From DALYJJ01 sp031969915 (GTDB taxonomy: Bacteria > Acidobacteriota > Terriglobia > Bryobacterales > Bryobacteraceae), in contig DALYJJ010000033.1 in assembly GCA_031969915.1 (NCBI GenBank), forward strand, positions 1 to 51,212: DNA of 51,212 bases. The letters are read 5' to 3'. Positions 8,640 to 17,551 of the stretch are shown here, piece by piece. The notes under the pieces were generated by a model. It saw only the letters and a program-made list of their open reading frames with translations, was not told where the DNA came from and searched no databases. Position 1 is the first letter of the stretch, and each line of letters starts with the position of its first letter. The position numbers and the translations under genes are program-made.

Positions 8640-10069
8640 CGCGCCGTGCCTCCCACCGTCATGCGATCGATCTTGATCGTCGGAATGCCCACGCCCACGG
8701 GCACGCTCTGCCCTTCTTTGCCGCAGATGCCGACGCCTTCGTCGAGCTTGAGATCGTTGCCCACCATGCTCACGTGCTTCAGCGCCTCGGGCCCGTTCCC
8801 GATCAGGGTCGCGTCCCGCAGCGGCTGGGTGATCCGGCCGTCTTCGATCACGTAGCTCTCGGAGGCCGAAAACACAAAGTTACCGCTCGTGATGTCCACT
8901 TGCCCGCCGCCGAACGTTGCGCAGTAAATGCCCTTCTTCACGCTCCGGATGATCTCCTCGGGCTCGCTCTGCCCGGCCAGCATGAAGGTGTTGGTCATGC
9001 GCGGCATGGGGATGTGCTGGTAGCTTTCCCGCCGGCCGCTGCCGGTGGATTGCGATCCGAGAATACGCCCGGACAACTGATCCGTGAGGTAGCCGCGCAA
9101 CACGCCGTTTTCGATCAGCACATTGCGCCGCGTGGGCACGCCCTCGTCGTCGGTATTGAGAGAACCGCGGCGGTTCGGAATGGTTCCGTCGTCCACCACC
9201 GTGCACAGCGGGCTCGCTACTTGCTCGCCCACGCGATTGCTAAACGCCGAAGTGCCCTTGCGGTTGAAGTCGGCCTCCAGGCCGTGGCCCACCGCTTCAT
9301 GCAGCAGAATGCCCGGCCACCCCGGCCCCAGGACCACCGTCGTTTCCCCGGCCGGCGTCTCCGCGGCTTTCAGTTGCACGATCGCCTGGCGCGTGGCTTC
9401 CTTCGCGAAATACTCCGGCGTCTTTTCGTTCAGGAAGAAATCCAGGCTCACGCGTCCGCCTCCGCCGGCGTAACCGCGCTGCGGCGTTCCGCCGTTCTCG
9501 CGCGCGAGCACGGAAACGTTCAGCCGCGCCATCGGCTGGCGGTCGAAGCTGAGCCGGCCGTCGCTTGAGGCCACCAGAACCTGCCGCAGGCTATCGCCGT
9601 AGGTCGCCTGCACCTGAAACACCCGCGCGTCGGCGGCGCGAGCCGCCTGGTCGGCGCGCCGCACCAGCGCCACGCGGTCCTCGAGGCTGGTATCGATGGG
9701 CGCCACAAGCACGGGATAGAGGTCCTGGGTACGAACCGTCTCGAGCCCCGCGACCGTGGTCTGCGACGGCCCGCTGGCGATCAGCGCGGCGGTCCGGGCG
9801 GCCTTGCGGATCTTGCCGGGAGAGAGATCGTCGCTGTAGGCGTAGCCGGTCCGTTCGCCGGCGATCACGCGCACGCCCACGCCGAGCGAAACACCCTGGG
9901 TGGCGCTCTTCACGATCGACTCATCGACACTGATCGAACTCGTGGCCAGGTATTCGAAGTAGAGGTCGGCGTACTCGCCGCCCGCCGAAAGCGCTTCCGA
10001 GAGATACCCTTCCAGATCGCGCTCGGTGAGGCCGAATTTACGCGCGAAGAAGGATTCCTGCAGTCCCAT
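8636..10069 (-). CDS. tldD: TldD metalloprotease subunit
   Basis: The product from the ATG at 10069 is 477 residues. It carries the zinc-binding HExxxH motif (H257-E258-A-V-G-H262, in LHEAVGHGLEAD) and the downstream 'PLCTVVDDGTIPNRRGS', whose cysteine is the third ligand in the E. coli TldD structure. It is the catalytic subunit of the TldD/TldE heterodimer, a cytoplasmic exo/endopeptidase. A GGAG site precedes the start. Upstream in-frame ATGs lie antisense to the neighbouring gene and are rejected. It is first in the tldD-pmbA-membrane protein-receiver-DUF167 series. Confidence 0.95.
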   Translation of the reverse strand: MGLQESFFARKFGLTERDLEGYLSEALSAGGEYADLYFEYLATSSISVDESIVKSATQGVSLGVGVRVIAGERTGYAYSDDLSPGKIRKAARTAALIASGPSQTTVAGLETVRTQDLYPVLVAPIDTSLEDRVALVRRADQAARAADARVFQVQATYGDSLRQVLVASSDGRLSFDRQPMARLNVSVLARENGGTPQRGYAGGGGRVSLDFFLNEKTPEYFAKEATRQAIVQLKAAETPAGETTVVLGPGWPGILLHEAVGHGLEADFNRKGTSAFSNRVGEQVASPLCTVVDDGTIPNRRGSLNTDDEGVPTRRNVLIENGVLRGYLTDQLSGRILGSQSTGSGRRESYQHIPMPRMTNTFMLAGQSEPEEIIRSVKKGIYCATFGGGQVDITSGNFVFSASESYVIEDGRITQPLRDATLIGNGPEALKHVSMVGNDLKLDEGVGICGKEGQSVPVGVGIPTIKIDRMTVGGTAR

Positions 10070-10125
10070 GACTCCAGCGTAGCATCCGGCCTTGGGGCGC
10101 CCTTGCGCGAAGACGCCGCTCGCGA

Positions 10126-11709
10126 TTACCGGAACACTTCCCAATCGCCGGGCTCGAGCGTGATTCCGGCGATCAACTCCGATCCCAGGCGCACCATCTC
10201 TTCCGGCCCCCCGGCGCGGCGGAGGCGATAGAGCCGGTTCTCCTCCACTGGGAACCACTCGGGGAACTCGTTCAAGCGGACGTAATTCCGATCGAGGTTG
10301 AGCACGCGCCGGTGGCGGGCGAAATCGAAGTGCAGGGTGGTGGGGGCGGGCGCGGCGAGGGAGAGAAACAGCCGGTCGCCCTCGCGTACCGCTCCCACCC
10401 GCACGCCCGGCTTCCACTCGGCGGGCCGGACGCCCGCGCTCTTCAGATACGCGTGCAGCAAAGCGGTGCGATTGAAGTTGCCTTCGCCATACCAGTCTTC
10501 GACGTGGCCATCGTCGCGTTGCATGGAGAGCATGAGCTGGATCTCGGAGTCGATCCACTCCAGCGCCTCGGGCACCGGCTCGCGGTTGTAAAGATAGATA
10601 GCGCCCTCGATCGAGTCGGCGTACCCGTCGAACGAACCAAGGCCGGCGATGCGTTCCCGGCGCGAGGGCTCCCAGGCCCAGCGGCGATACTTGGGCAGGT
10701 TTCGCAAGACCCGGCGAACCGCGTCGCGGTACTTGCCTTCGCCGGTGCTCTGGTAGAACGTGTACACCGCCCCGTAGACGTAGCCCCAGTTATCGGAGAG
10801 TCCTTTGCTCAGCGGGCTCAGCTTCACCGGGTCCACCTCGTTGTAGAGCATCCCGTCTTCGTTCGCGGAGGCCAGGATGCGGTCGAGCATCCGCGAGACG
10901 GGCGCGCGGTACCGGCCGCCATCGACCGCGTCGAGCAACACCAGACCCACCACCGCTTCGTTGCCGTGATCGCGTAGCTTGAGTTTCGGGTCCAGGGCCA
11001 CGTGCTTGTCGAAATCCCAGACCGCGGCGGGCACACCATGGTTTCCGGGCAACACTTCGTTGGCATACGCGTCGCCGATCCGGCGGGCCCAGTCCAGGAA
11101 CCGCCGGTCGCCGGTCATTGTCCAGAGCCGCGAGAGCACCTGGAGATAATCTCCATTGAGTTCCGCGTCGCGCGCCGGCAGGGGACCGAACTTCGACGGG
11201 ACGCCGGCACGGGCCATCGCCGCGGCCACCAGGTCCACCAGGCGGTAGAACCAGGGCGTGCGGCCGAGATACTCGGTGATCGTGATGAGGCCGTCCTTGG
11301 CATACTCACCCGCGCCGAACAGGCTGGGCGGGCCGAGTTCACCGGAAGCGAAGGTCAGGTTGCCGGGGACGCCGTCCGCGCCGGCGGTGTAGCGAACCTC
11401 GTTGCGGAGCATCTCCCGCATGCGGCCCCGATAGAGTGGGCCATCGGTGAGCTCCGCGGTGAGGACGAGGTAGGGATAAAGATCGGCGCCCGAGTTGTGG
11501 GGCGTGTAGACGCGCTGGGCCGGTTCCGCCGCGGGTTGGTCGGGCAGCAGCAAGGTCTTCGGATCGGCGTGTTGCATCCAGGCGCGCAAGAGCCGATGCG
11601 CCGCCGCCACGTCGCGTTCGAACTCCCGGCCGTTGGCGCGGGCCTTGTCGAACGGCTGTCCGGCGGCGGCGGCGGACAACAGGAGGACGAGCGCAGCGGA
11701 GCGCCTCAT
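10126..11709 (-). CDS. Secreted alpha/alpha-toroid protein, glycosidase-like, unknown substrate
   Basis: A 527-residue protein with a signal peptide (MRRSAALVLLLSAAAAGQ). The body is mainly helical, with repeated helical hairpins rich in Trp, Tyr and Asp, such as LNGDYLQVLSRLWTMTGD, LSDNWGYVYGAVYTFYQSTGEGKY and IEGAIYLYNREPVPEALEWID. The C-terminal 90 residues are beta-rich. This is the look of six-hairpin glycosidases and related lyases, but no family motif is clear enough to name a substrate. The start at 11709 overlaps the stop of the ThuA-DUF1080 gene by 4 nt, so both come from one message and are probably exported together to act on a glycan. Confidence 0.7.
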   Translation of the reverse strand: MRRSAALVLLLSAAAAGQPFDKARANGREFERDVAAAHRLLRAWMQHADPKTLLLPDQPAAEPAQRVYTPHNSGADLYPYLVLTAELTDGPLYRGRMREMLRNEVRYTAGADGVPGNLTFASGELGPPSLFGAGEYAKDGLITITEYLGRTPWFYRLVDLVAAAMARAGVPSKFGPLPARDAELNGDYLQVLSRLWTMTGDRRFLDWARRIGDAYANEVLPGNHGVPAAVWDFDKHVALDPKLKLRDHGNEAVVGLVLLDAVDGGRYRAPVSRMLDRILASANEDGMLYNEVDPVKLSPLSKGLSDNWGYVYGAVYTFYQSTGEGKYRDAVRRVLRNLPKYRRWAWEPSRRERIAGLGSFDGYADSIEGAIYLYNREPVPEALEWIDSEIQLMLSMQRDDGHVEDWYGEGNFNRTALLHAYLKSAGVRPAEWKPGVRVGAVREGDRLFLSLAAPAPTTLHFDFARHRRVLNLDRNYVRLNEFPEWFPVEENRLYRLRRAGGPEEMVRLGSELIAGITLEPGDWEVFR

Positions 11710-13160
11710 TCGAGCGGCCGGTACCACATGTTGCGGAACTTCATGGTGGTGTCGGGGGCGTCCTTGAAGCCGGAGTGGTCCTGGAGCAGGATCGGACCCG
11801 GGTCGCACATCCCGCGGCGGAACTGCAGCGCCGCGTGATCCTGCACCAGCACGCCGTTCAGGAAGACCGTGACGGTGGCGGGCTCCAACTCCTGCCCGCG
11901 GGCGTTGCACCTGGGCGCGCGGAACACAATGTCGTACACGTGCCATTCACCGGGCTTCCGCGCGGCGTTCACGAGCGGCGGGTACTGATCGTAGATGGCG
12001 CCCACGGTGCCCATCGCATAGGTTGGGTTCTGGAAGCTGTCCAGGACCTGAATCTCAGTGATCCCCTGCAAGTACACGCCGCTATTGCCTTTCAACTGGC
12101 CTTTCTGATTCGGCATGTGGGGGATCAGGAATTCCAGGTGGATCTGGGCGCTGCGGAACTTCTCCTTGGATACGGCGTCGCCCGCGCCCGTGCGGCAGGT
12201 CAACTCGTCTCCGCTCGTGACGCAGCCGGTGGGCGAACCATCGGGCCTGGTCCATTCCGTCAGCCGCACGGCATCGGAGGGCGGCGCTGCGCCGATGGTG
12301 GGCGTCACCACTCTGGGTTCGGGCAGTTCCTGCCGCTGGCCCTCAGCCAGGCGGGGCGGAATGGGAATCGTGACATTCCCCGTGGCCGCCCATTCGGCGC
12401 CCCGCGTGAACGTAGTCACGAAGGTGGGAGTCTTCACCGCCGGCCCATCGTGGCCGAGAGCGGTGGCGAAGACGCGCCCTTCGCCGTACTTGAGGGTCCA
12501 GAGCATGGGCTGATGGAGGCCGTCGCCGGGGCGCGGCTGCTTGTCGTTGGGATTCGTATAGAGCTTGTGGTCGTCCCAGGCGGTGGCCAGCACCTGGTAG
12601 CTCCCCTCGGGCTGCCAGCGGAGGTTGGCGTAGAGCTCATCGTGGTACTGCCGCAATTTCGCGCGGAGGCCTTTGGTGATGGGGTGTTCGCGGTCCTTGA
12701 TCTCCACGGTGAAATCGTGCTGCGGGGAATGGTGGCCGTTGTTCGGACGCCAGTTGCCGCCGGACATCTTTTCGTATTCGGTCCAACCGTCGAAGGCGGC
12801 GGTGGAGAAGTGGTACATCACGAGTCCCTTGCCGCCGCGGACAAACTCCGTGAGAGCGGTCTTCGCGCGATCGCTCCACTGCAGATCGGGAGAGCGGGCG
12901 TCGAAGTAGTTGAGGACCACGAGGTCGTATCCGGCGAGCGTTTCGGAGCCGCCGCCGCGGTAATCCTCCGTCACGCGGACATCGAAGCGGCCCGTGTCTT
13001 CGAGGGCTTTGCGGAGAAGCGGCGAGACGGTTCTCCAGTCATGTCCGGTGAGCAGGCCACCCGTGATGAGCAGCGTCTTGATCTTCGGAGCGGCGGCGGG
13101 CGTGGGGGCCTGAGCAAGAGCGGCGGCCGCGAGCGTGGCGAGCAGGGCGAGGACTCTCAT
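11706..13160 (-). CDS. Secreted ThuA-DUF1080 fusion protein
   Basis: A 484-residue secreted protein from the ATG at 13160 (MRVLALLATLAAAALAQA signal peptide). Residues about 28-260 form a ThuA/trehalose-utilization domain of class-I amidotransferase-like fold (LLITGGLLTGHDW... GYDLVVLNYFD... GKGLVMYHFSTAAF... GRVFATALGHDG). Residues about 300-484 form a DUF1080 (3-keto-glycoside hydrolase/lyase) domain of concanavalin fold (NSGVYLQGITEIQVLDS... PGEWHVYDIVFRAPR... ILLQDHSG). Proteins with DUF1080 act on 3-keto-glucosides. A GTG at 13181 is in frame but lies one base after a -10-like TAGAAT (13183-13188), which favours the ATG. The next gene overlaps by 4 nt. Confidence 0.88.
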   Translation of the reverse strand: MRVLALLATLAAAALAQAPTPAAAPKIKTLLITGGLLTGHDWRTVSPLLRKALEDTGRFDVRVTEDYRGGGSETLAGYDLVVLNYFDARSPDLQWSDRAKTALTEFVRGGKGLVMYHFSTAAFDGWTEYEKMSGGNWRPNNGHHSPQHDFTVEIKDREHPITKGLRAKLRQYHDELYANLRWQPEGSYQVLATAWDDHKLYTNPNDKQPRPGDGLHQPMLWTLKYGEGRVFATALGHDGPAVKTPTFVTTFTRGAEWAATGNVTIPIPPRLAEGQRQELPEPRVVTPTIGAAPPSDAVRLTEWTRPDGSPTGCVTSGDELTCRTGAGDAVSKEKFRSAQIHLEFLIPHMPNQKGQLKGNSGVYLQGITEIQVLDSFQNPTYAMGTVGAIYDQYPPLVNAARKPGEWHVYDIVFRAPRCNARGQELEPATVTVFLNGVLVQDHAALQFRRGMCDPGPILLQDHSGFKDAPDTTMKFRNMWYRPLE

Positions 13161-13343
13161 CTGGGCACAAAACCTCGCCACTATTCTATGCCCCGTGAAA
13201 GAGCCGGACCGTCGTGGCGTATGACCGGCTGGCCTTTGGCCGTTCTGACCGGCGCTCTCGGCGCGCTTGAGTCAAGCCTCTTGCAGACGGCTCTGCGCTG
13301 CAACGGCGCTAACCGGAAGGTCGTCGCGAAGGCACGAACACAG

Positions 13344-16001
13344 TCAGTCCATGCGAAGCGCCGTCACGGGGGCAACCCCCGATGCCCGCAGCGCGGGGAG
13401 CAATGCTGCGCTCAGCCCGCCGCCGGCAAGCAGCAGTGCTACCGCTAACAGGATCGCGGTGTCGTAGGGCTTGATCCCATAGAGAAGAGCCGCCGTCGCC
13501 GATCCGGCCGCGATCACCAGGAACCCACCAAGCAGTATGCCCACCATCATGGCGCCAGCTATTTCCCGCAGCACCAGCCTTACAATTCCCGTTCGAGTGG
13601 CCCCCAGCGCAATGCGAACGCCGAACTCGCGATGCCGGCGCGAAACGATATAAGCCGTCACGCCGAACACGCCAGTCAACGCCAGCATCCCGCCCAGCAG
13701 ACCGAACCCTCCGAATAGCACCGCCATCAGCTTTTCGCGAAGAATGGATTCCTGAAGCTGTGTTTCCAGGACGCTAAAGCGCATAAAGAGCCCTTGGTCG
13801 AAGCCAGCGACCGTTTGCTTCACAGACGGAATCAGGCGCCCGGGATCGCTGGATGTACGGAGAAGGAACCGAAGCGTCGTTCGCGGTCTCTGCTCCTGAC
13901 TCGCGGCCAGGTAAACGATGGGGGTGAAGCTCTCGCCCAGCGTCCGGTACTTTGAGTCGCCCACCACGCCAACGATCTCTACAGGCGGCTCCGGGCCGCC
14001 CAACCAGATGGTCTTTCCGAGCGAATCCTTGCCGTCAAACAGAGCCCGTACCAGCGCCTGATTGACGACCGCGACCGGAGTGCTGGTCGGCCGGTCATCT
14101 TTGTTGAAATCCCGTCCGGCCAGCATCGGCACCTTCATCGTGCGGAAATAGCCTTCGCTCACCGAAGTGAGGTTGGCCGCCTTCGGCGGGTCAGACCTGT
14201 TGGCGTAGACACTTCGATCCCAGGATGATCCGCCGATCGGAATAACGTAGCTGCGGGCACTCGTCACCACGCCGGGAATCGCGGCAACCCTCTCGTGCAG
14301 GTCTGCAATCGCAGCCGCCCGGCGTTCGGGCGGGTATGTTCTGCCGTTCAGGAACACGTGCGCCACCAGAATGCCCTCCGGGTCGAAGCCGGGGCTGGCC
14401 GTCATCAGATTTCGGAAGCTGCTCGAAAACAGCAGCGCCGCCGTCAGCAGAACCATGGAGAAGGCGGCTTGAGTACCCAAGAGAACGCGCCGGAACACAA
14501 ATGTTTCGCGGTTGGCGGAGCTTCCTCTCGCTTCGGCACGGCCGGCGCGGAGCGCGGGCGCGACGCCAAAGAGCAGTGTAGCCACCACGGCGGCAGCAAT
14601 TGCCGTTGCCATGACCCTCCAGTCCCGATCGAGCGTGAGATACAGCGGGTCGCGAGCTGTACTAAGAATGCTGAGTAGCGCGCGGCCGAGGAGGGGCGCG
14701 GCCAGAGCGCCGAGCACTGCTCCCGGGACGGCGAGCAGAAGGCTCTCCACCAGCACTTGCCGCATCAGCCGCGAACGTGATGCACCCAACGAGCGCCGCA
14801 CCGCGAACTCGTGCTCACGGGCGGACGCTCGGGCGAGCATCATGTTGGCGAGATTCGTACAAGCCAGCAGCAGCACCAGCGCCACTACGCCAACGAGAAG
14901 TGTGAGTGGGCGCGAGAGATCCTCGCGAAACTCGGATTGGCCGGCCGCGCCCGGTATCACGTCCAATTGGAGTTGTCTGTAAGAAGCATGCGACGCGGGA
15001 TCATCTGGGGGCACCGTTGCGTCAAAGATCGATGCGGAAACCGAGCGCAGTTGCCCCCGCGCCGCGTCCTCTCCGATCCCCGGCTTCAGCCTGGCCATCA
15101 CAGAAAGGAAAAAGAACCTGCGGTCTCGCGTCATGTCCTCGGGAGCTGCGCAGATCGGGACCGCAACATCGAAGCGTCGACCGACCTCTACGCCGAAGAA
15201 CTCTGGAGGAGTCACGCCGAGGATCGGCATGCTCCGCCCTTCGATAGGTAGCTTGCGCGAGAGGACTTGCGCATCTCCGCCGAACTCCCGCTGCCAGAAC
15301 GCATGGCTGAGGACAACTCCCACCTGTCCGCAGCCGGGCTTGTCGTCCTCAGGCGTCAGCAGACGTCCCAAGTACGGCCGGACACCCAGCATCGGAAAGA
15401 AACTTCCAGAGACCCACAAACCGTCAACATTTCTCAGCTCGCCGGCGGCCGCGAGATTGATGGGCGTGTCCCCATAGGCCAGCAACCCGCCGAATGGCCG
15501 CTGTTCTCGCCGCAAAGCATCCCAAAGCGCGTAGCTGAAATGACCGTTGCGGCCACGAAAACTGCCGCTGTGCCCTTCGCCGCGGATGCGGACGATCATC
15601 AGTTCATCGGGCCGCTCAACGGGCAGCGATCGCAGAAGCACAGCCTCGAACAGTTGGAACATCGCGGTATTGGCGCCGATACCCATCACCAGCGACAGAA
15701 CAGCCGTCGCGGCAAATCCCGGCGACTTTCGGAGCAAACGCAGCGAGAAAACCGAGTCGCGGAAAAGATCCTCAAGGAAGGTAACTCGACGCATGTCCCG
15801 GCATTCCTCCTTCAACACCTCGCTCGGACCAAACTGCCTCAACGCTTCCCGGCGAGCGTCGGCGGCGCTCAGCCCACTCGCGGCGAGTTCGCGCGTGAGC
15901 TGATCCAGGTGAATTTCAAACTCGCGCGCCAAATCCTGTTCCTGCGACTCGCGCCGGAGAATCGAACGGAGCCGCTTGCGCAGCAGTGTTAGCCAACGCA
16001 T
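13344..16001 (-). CDS. ADOP-family permease (FtsX/MacB-type, duplicated)
   Basis: An 885-residue membrane protein of the acidobacterial duplicated orphan permease family. It opens with the ADOP prefix (about residues 1-70, EFEIHLDQLTRELAASGLSAADARREALRQFG), then a TM helix (98-118). Next comes a large MacB-like periplasmic domain and an FtsX core at about 375-450 (LLACTNLANMMLARASAREHEFAVRRSLGASR). A second periplasmic domain and a second FtsX core at about 760-830 (REFGVRIALGATRTGIVRLVLREI) follow. These permeases have no ATPase in the same operon and their substrates are unknown; related MacB proteins drive export through mechanotransmission. It sits 4 nt after padR, the usual ADOP arrangement. 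Confidence 0.94.
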   Translation of the reverse strand: MRWLTLLRKRLRSILRRESQEQDLAREFEIHLDQLTRELAASGLSAADARREALRQFGPSEVLKEECRDMRRVTFLEDLFRDSVFSLRLLRKSPGFAATAVLSLVMGIGANTAMFQLFEAVLLRSLPVERPDELMIVRIRGEGHSGSFRGRNGHFSYALWDALRREQRPFGGLLAYGDTPINLAAAGELRNVDGLWVSGSFFPMLGVRPYLGRLLTPEDDKPGCGQVGVVLSHAFWQREFGGDAQVLSRKLPIEGRSMPILGVTPPEFFGVEVGRRFDVAVPICAAPEDMTRDRRFFFLSVMARLKPGIGEDAARGQLRSVSASIFDATVPPDDPASHASYRQLQLDVIPGAAGQSEFREDLSRPLTLLVGVVALVLLLACTNLANMMLARASAREHEFAVRRSLGASRSRLMRQVLVESLLLAVPGAVLGALAAPLLGRALLSILSTARDPLYLTLDRDWRVMATAIAAAVVATLLFGVAPALRAGRAEARGSSANRETFVFRRVLLGTQAAFSMVLLTAALLFSSSFRNLMTASPGFDPEGILVAHVFLNGRTYPPERRAAAIADLHERVAAIPGVVTSARSYVIPIGGSSWDRSVYANRSDPPKAANLTSVSEGYFRTMKVPMLAGRDFNKDDRPTSTPVAVVNQALVRALFDGKDSLGKTIWLGGPEPPVEIVGVVGDSKYRTLGESFTPIVYLAASQEQRPRTTLRFLLRTSSDPGRLIPSVKQTVAGFDQGLFMRFSVLETQLQESILREKLMAVLFGGFGLLGGMLALTGVFGVTAYIVSRRHREFGVRIALGATRTGIVRLVLREIAGAMMVGILLGGFLVIAAGSATAALLYGIKPYDTAILLAVALLLAGGGLSAALLPALRASGVAPVTALRMD

Positions 16002-16005
16002 CCCC

Positions 16006-16335
16006 TCATGCCTCCCGAATGACCAGTTGCACGGCAGAGGAAAGGCGCTTCCAACTCTCTAACTCGCGCTCAAGCTGCTTTCGGCCCGCCTTCGTCAGCG
16101 AATAGATCTTGGCCGGACGTCCGAGATCGGAGTCGCGCCATTCCGCCTCGATCCAACCTTGCTGCTCAAGCCGATGAAGCGCGGGGTAGAGCGAGCCCTG
16201 GCCGACGGAAAGCACGTCGCCGGATACCGCGAGGATTCGTTTGGCAATCGCCCATCCGTGCAGCGGTTCACGCGCAATGGTGCGAAGAATGAGCAGGTCC
16301 AGAGTTCCTTGCAACAGATCGGACGGCTTGGGCAT
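16006..16335 (-). CDS. PadR-family transcriptional regulator of the ADOP permease
   Basis: A 109-residue PadR regulator (DLLQGTLDLLILRTIAREPLHGWAIAKRI... GSLYPALHRLEQQGWIEAEW... GRPAKIYSLTKAGRKQLERE). It has the winged helix-turn-helix with the QGSLYPALHRLE recognition region and a C-terminal dimerisation helix. The start at 16335 is supported by a GAGGTG site 5 nt upstream and by a well-formed promoter; in-frame ATGs further upstream lie inside or above that promoter. It probably represses its own operon with the permease through the repeats at 16340-16376. Confidence 0.93.
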   Translation of the reverse strand: MPKPSDLLQGTLDLLILRTIAREPLHGWAIAKRILAVSGDVLSVGQGSLYPALHRLEQQGWIEAEWRDSDLGRPAKIYSLTKAGRKQLERELESWKRLSSAVQLVIREA

Positions 16336-16339
16336 GGAC

Positions 16340-16383
16340 ACCTCGACTATCGACAACATACCTCGACTATCGACAAAAGTCAA
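16340..16383 (-). promoter_or_regulatory. padR promoter with two operator-like repeats
   Basis: On the minus strand a -35 TTGACT (16378-16383), 17-nt spacer and -10 TATGTT (16355-16360) form a good sigma-70-type promoter. The 17-bp sequence ACCTCGACTATCGACAA occurs twice on the plus strand (16340-16356 and 16360-16376), 20 bp apart. Each copy holds the inverted repeat TCGA-N3-TCGA. One copy fills the spacer and the other starts at the -10, so bound repressor would block the polymerase. Self-repression by the PadR encoded downstream is the natural reading (inference). Confidence 0.7.
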
Positions 16384-16873
16384 GGGTTGAGCAAAGCGTG
16401 ATCCGTGGTCAAAGAGAATCCTGCCTTTCGCTTCAACCTACTGGCTCCGTTTCAGCCTCAAGGAATCAGCCGTCGATGGCAAGGCAACCACGAGGCAGTA
16501 CGACATTCTCGTCCAGAGCAAATCCCGCGCTACAATCAACGCCTCTCGACGCATCCCCTATCACACGAGTTCGAGGGCCGAGCCCGCGCCTCCATTCGGC
16601 TATCTTCCGGTAGTCCATTCACGACAGCTTTCCACGACCGCATTGGTTGAGATCGGGCGGGAGCAGCAGTTGGCCCGCCTGGACGACGCTTCGAGCAACA
16701 ACCGGCTCGAAATATCCGTCTCGGTCGAGCGATTGACCTCGCCGACAAATGCCCCAAGGTAGTGCTTCTCAGAGCCGTGAGGAAACTCCGCATTCCGAAT
16801 GCCGGTCGCGAGCACCTCGGTCACGGTTAGTCGCAAAGGAAACCGCGAACTGCGTGACAGAATGGTGGCGCGC
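16384..16873. other. Region without a convincing gene
   Basis: No frame here has a start, ribosome binding site and protein-like composition together. The minus-strand frame through about 16600-16850 contains a stretch that reads somewhat protein-like (RLTVTEVLATGIRNAEFPHG), which could be a remnant of a decayed gene, but I cannot name it. The plus strand shows nothing. Confidence 0.5.
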
Positions 16874-17098
16874 TCAAGCGGCGGTCGTGATCTCGACCTC
16901 GCCAGCCAAGGAGCATGGCACCGGGATGGGGTCGCCAAACTGACGCAACGTCTCTAGATGGCCCTGGATCGCCTCGCGGATGTTGAGCCGAGTTTCTTCC
17001 AACGTGCGGCCCGTGGTCATACAACCCGGCAGATCCGGCACATACGCGGCCCAGTTCGCTTGGGCCTGCTCGAAAATCACCGCGTACTTGACGTTCAT
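16874..17098 (-). CDS. hicB: HicB-family antitoxin
   Basis: A 74-residue protein with the HicB partial RNase-H-like fold: MNVKYAVIFEQ, WAAYVPDLPGCMTTGRTLEETRLNIREAIQGHLE. The pattern 'VPDLPGC-x-T-x-G-x-T-x-EE' is diagnostic. It neutralises HicA. Its start overlaps the hicA stop by 4 nt (17095-17098). It is the short form, without a C-terminal ribbon-helix-helix domain, so DNA binding for autoregulation is uncertain. Confidence 0.93.
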   Translation of the reverse strand: MNVKYAVIFEQAQANWAAYVPDLPGCMTTGRTLEETRLNIREAIQGHLETLRQFGDPIPVPCSLAGEVEITTAA

Positions 17099-17289
17099 CT
17101 CTTCTCCTCCACTCCAGCCGACCTGAGGATTGCCTTCAGCGTTCCGACCGGAATGTCGTCGCCTGGACTGCCGGGTACGGTCACAACATGGGGCTTCGCC
17201 GAATGCTTGAAGTGGCGATGGCTGCCAGTGGTTCTCACGTGTTTCCAACCGTCGGATTCGATCAATCGGATCAAGTCACGAACCTTCAC
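17095..17289 (-). CDS. hicA: HicA toxin (mRNA interferase)
   Basis: A 64-residue double-stranded-RNA-binding-like protein with the HicA pattern: KVRDLIRLIESDGWKHVRTTGSHRHFKH. It carries the conserved catalytic His24 in GSH and ends with PVGTLKAILRSAGV. HicA toxins cleave mRNA until held by HicB. Toxin first and antitoxin second with an ATGA overlap is the usual hicAB order. The module appears intact. It lies between the padR-ADOP operon and rhaM/tRNA genes. Confidence 0.93.
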   Translation of the reverse strand: MKVRDLIRLIESDGWKHVRTTGSHRHFKHSAKPHVVTVPGSPGDDIPVGTLKAILRSAGVEEKR

Positions 17290-17403
17290 TGCTACAAGTT
17301 TACAGCCAAGCAGACCGGATAGCCCCCGTAAAGTCGCCCAGCGTAGAGACTCCTAACCCCTGATGACGCGAGCCGGACCTTTGCGCGACGCACGATGACG
17401 GGA

Positions 17404-17444
17404 CACGACCTGGCCTCTGATGGGGCACGACCTGGCCTCCGATG
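17404..17444. repeat. Two 19-bp direct repeats upstream of rhaM
   Basis: CACGACCTGGCCTCTGATG (17404-17422) recurs at 17426-17444 with one mismatch, a 22-bp period. It lies in the 262-nt space between hicA and rhaM, which otherwise shows no gene. It may be a tandem duplication or a two-site operator; nothing in the window decides this. Confidence 0.7.
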
Positions 17445-17551
17445 CGCCTGCCTTCGGCGCCCGGACCTTGTTCGCGCCGAATAGCCCGCACGCCTCGCCC
17501 ACCGCGGCGCGCACGGTTTCCTTTTCTCCGCCGCTGACCGATGATACAGGG

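Noticed and set aside
176..16664. 16-nt identity GAGATCGGGCGGGAGC at 176-191 and 16649-16664
   Set aside because: A single 16-nt match in 51 kb of GC-rich DNA is not far from chance, and the two surroundings differ.
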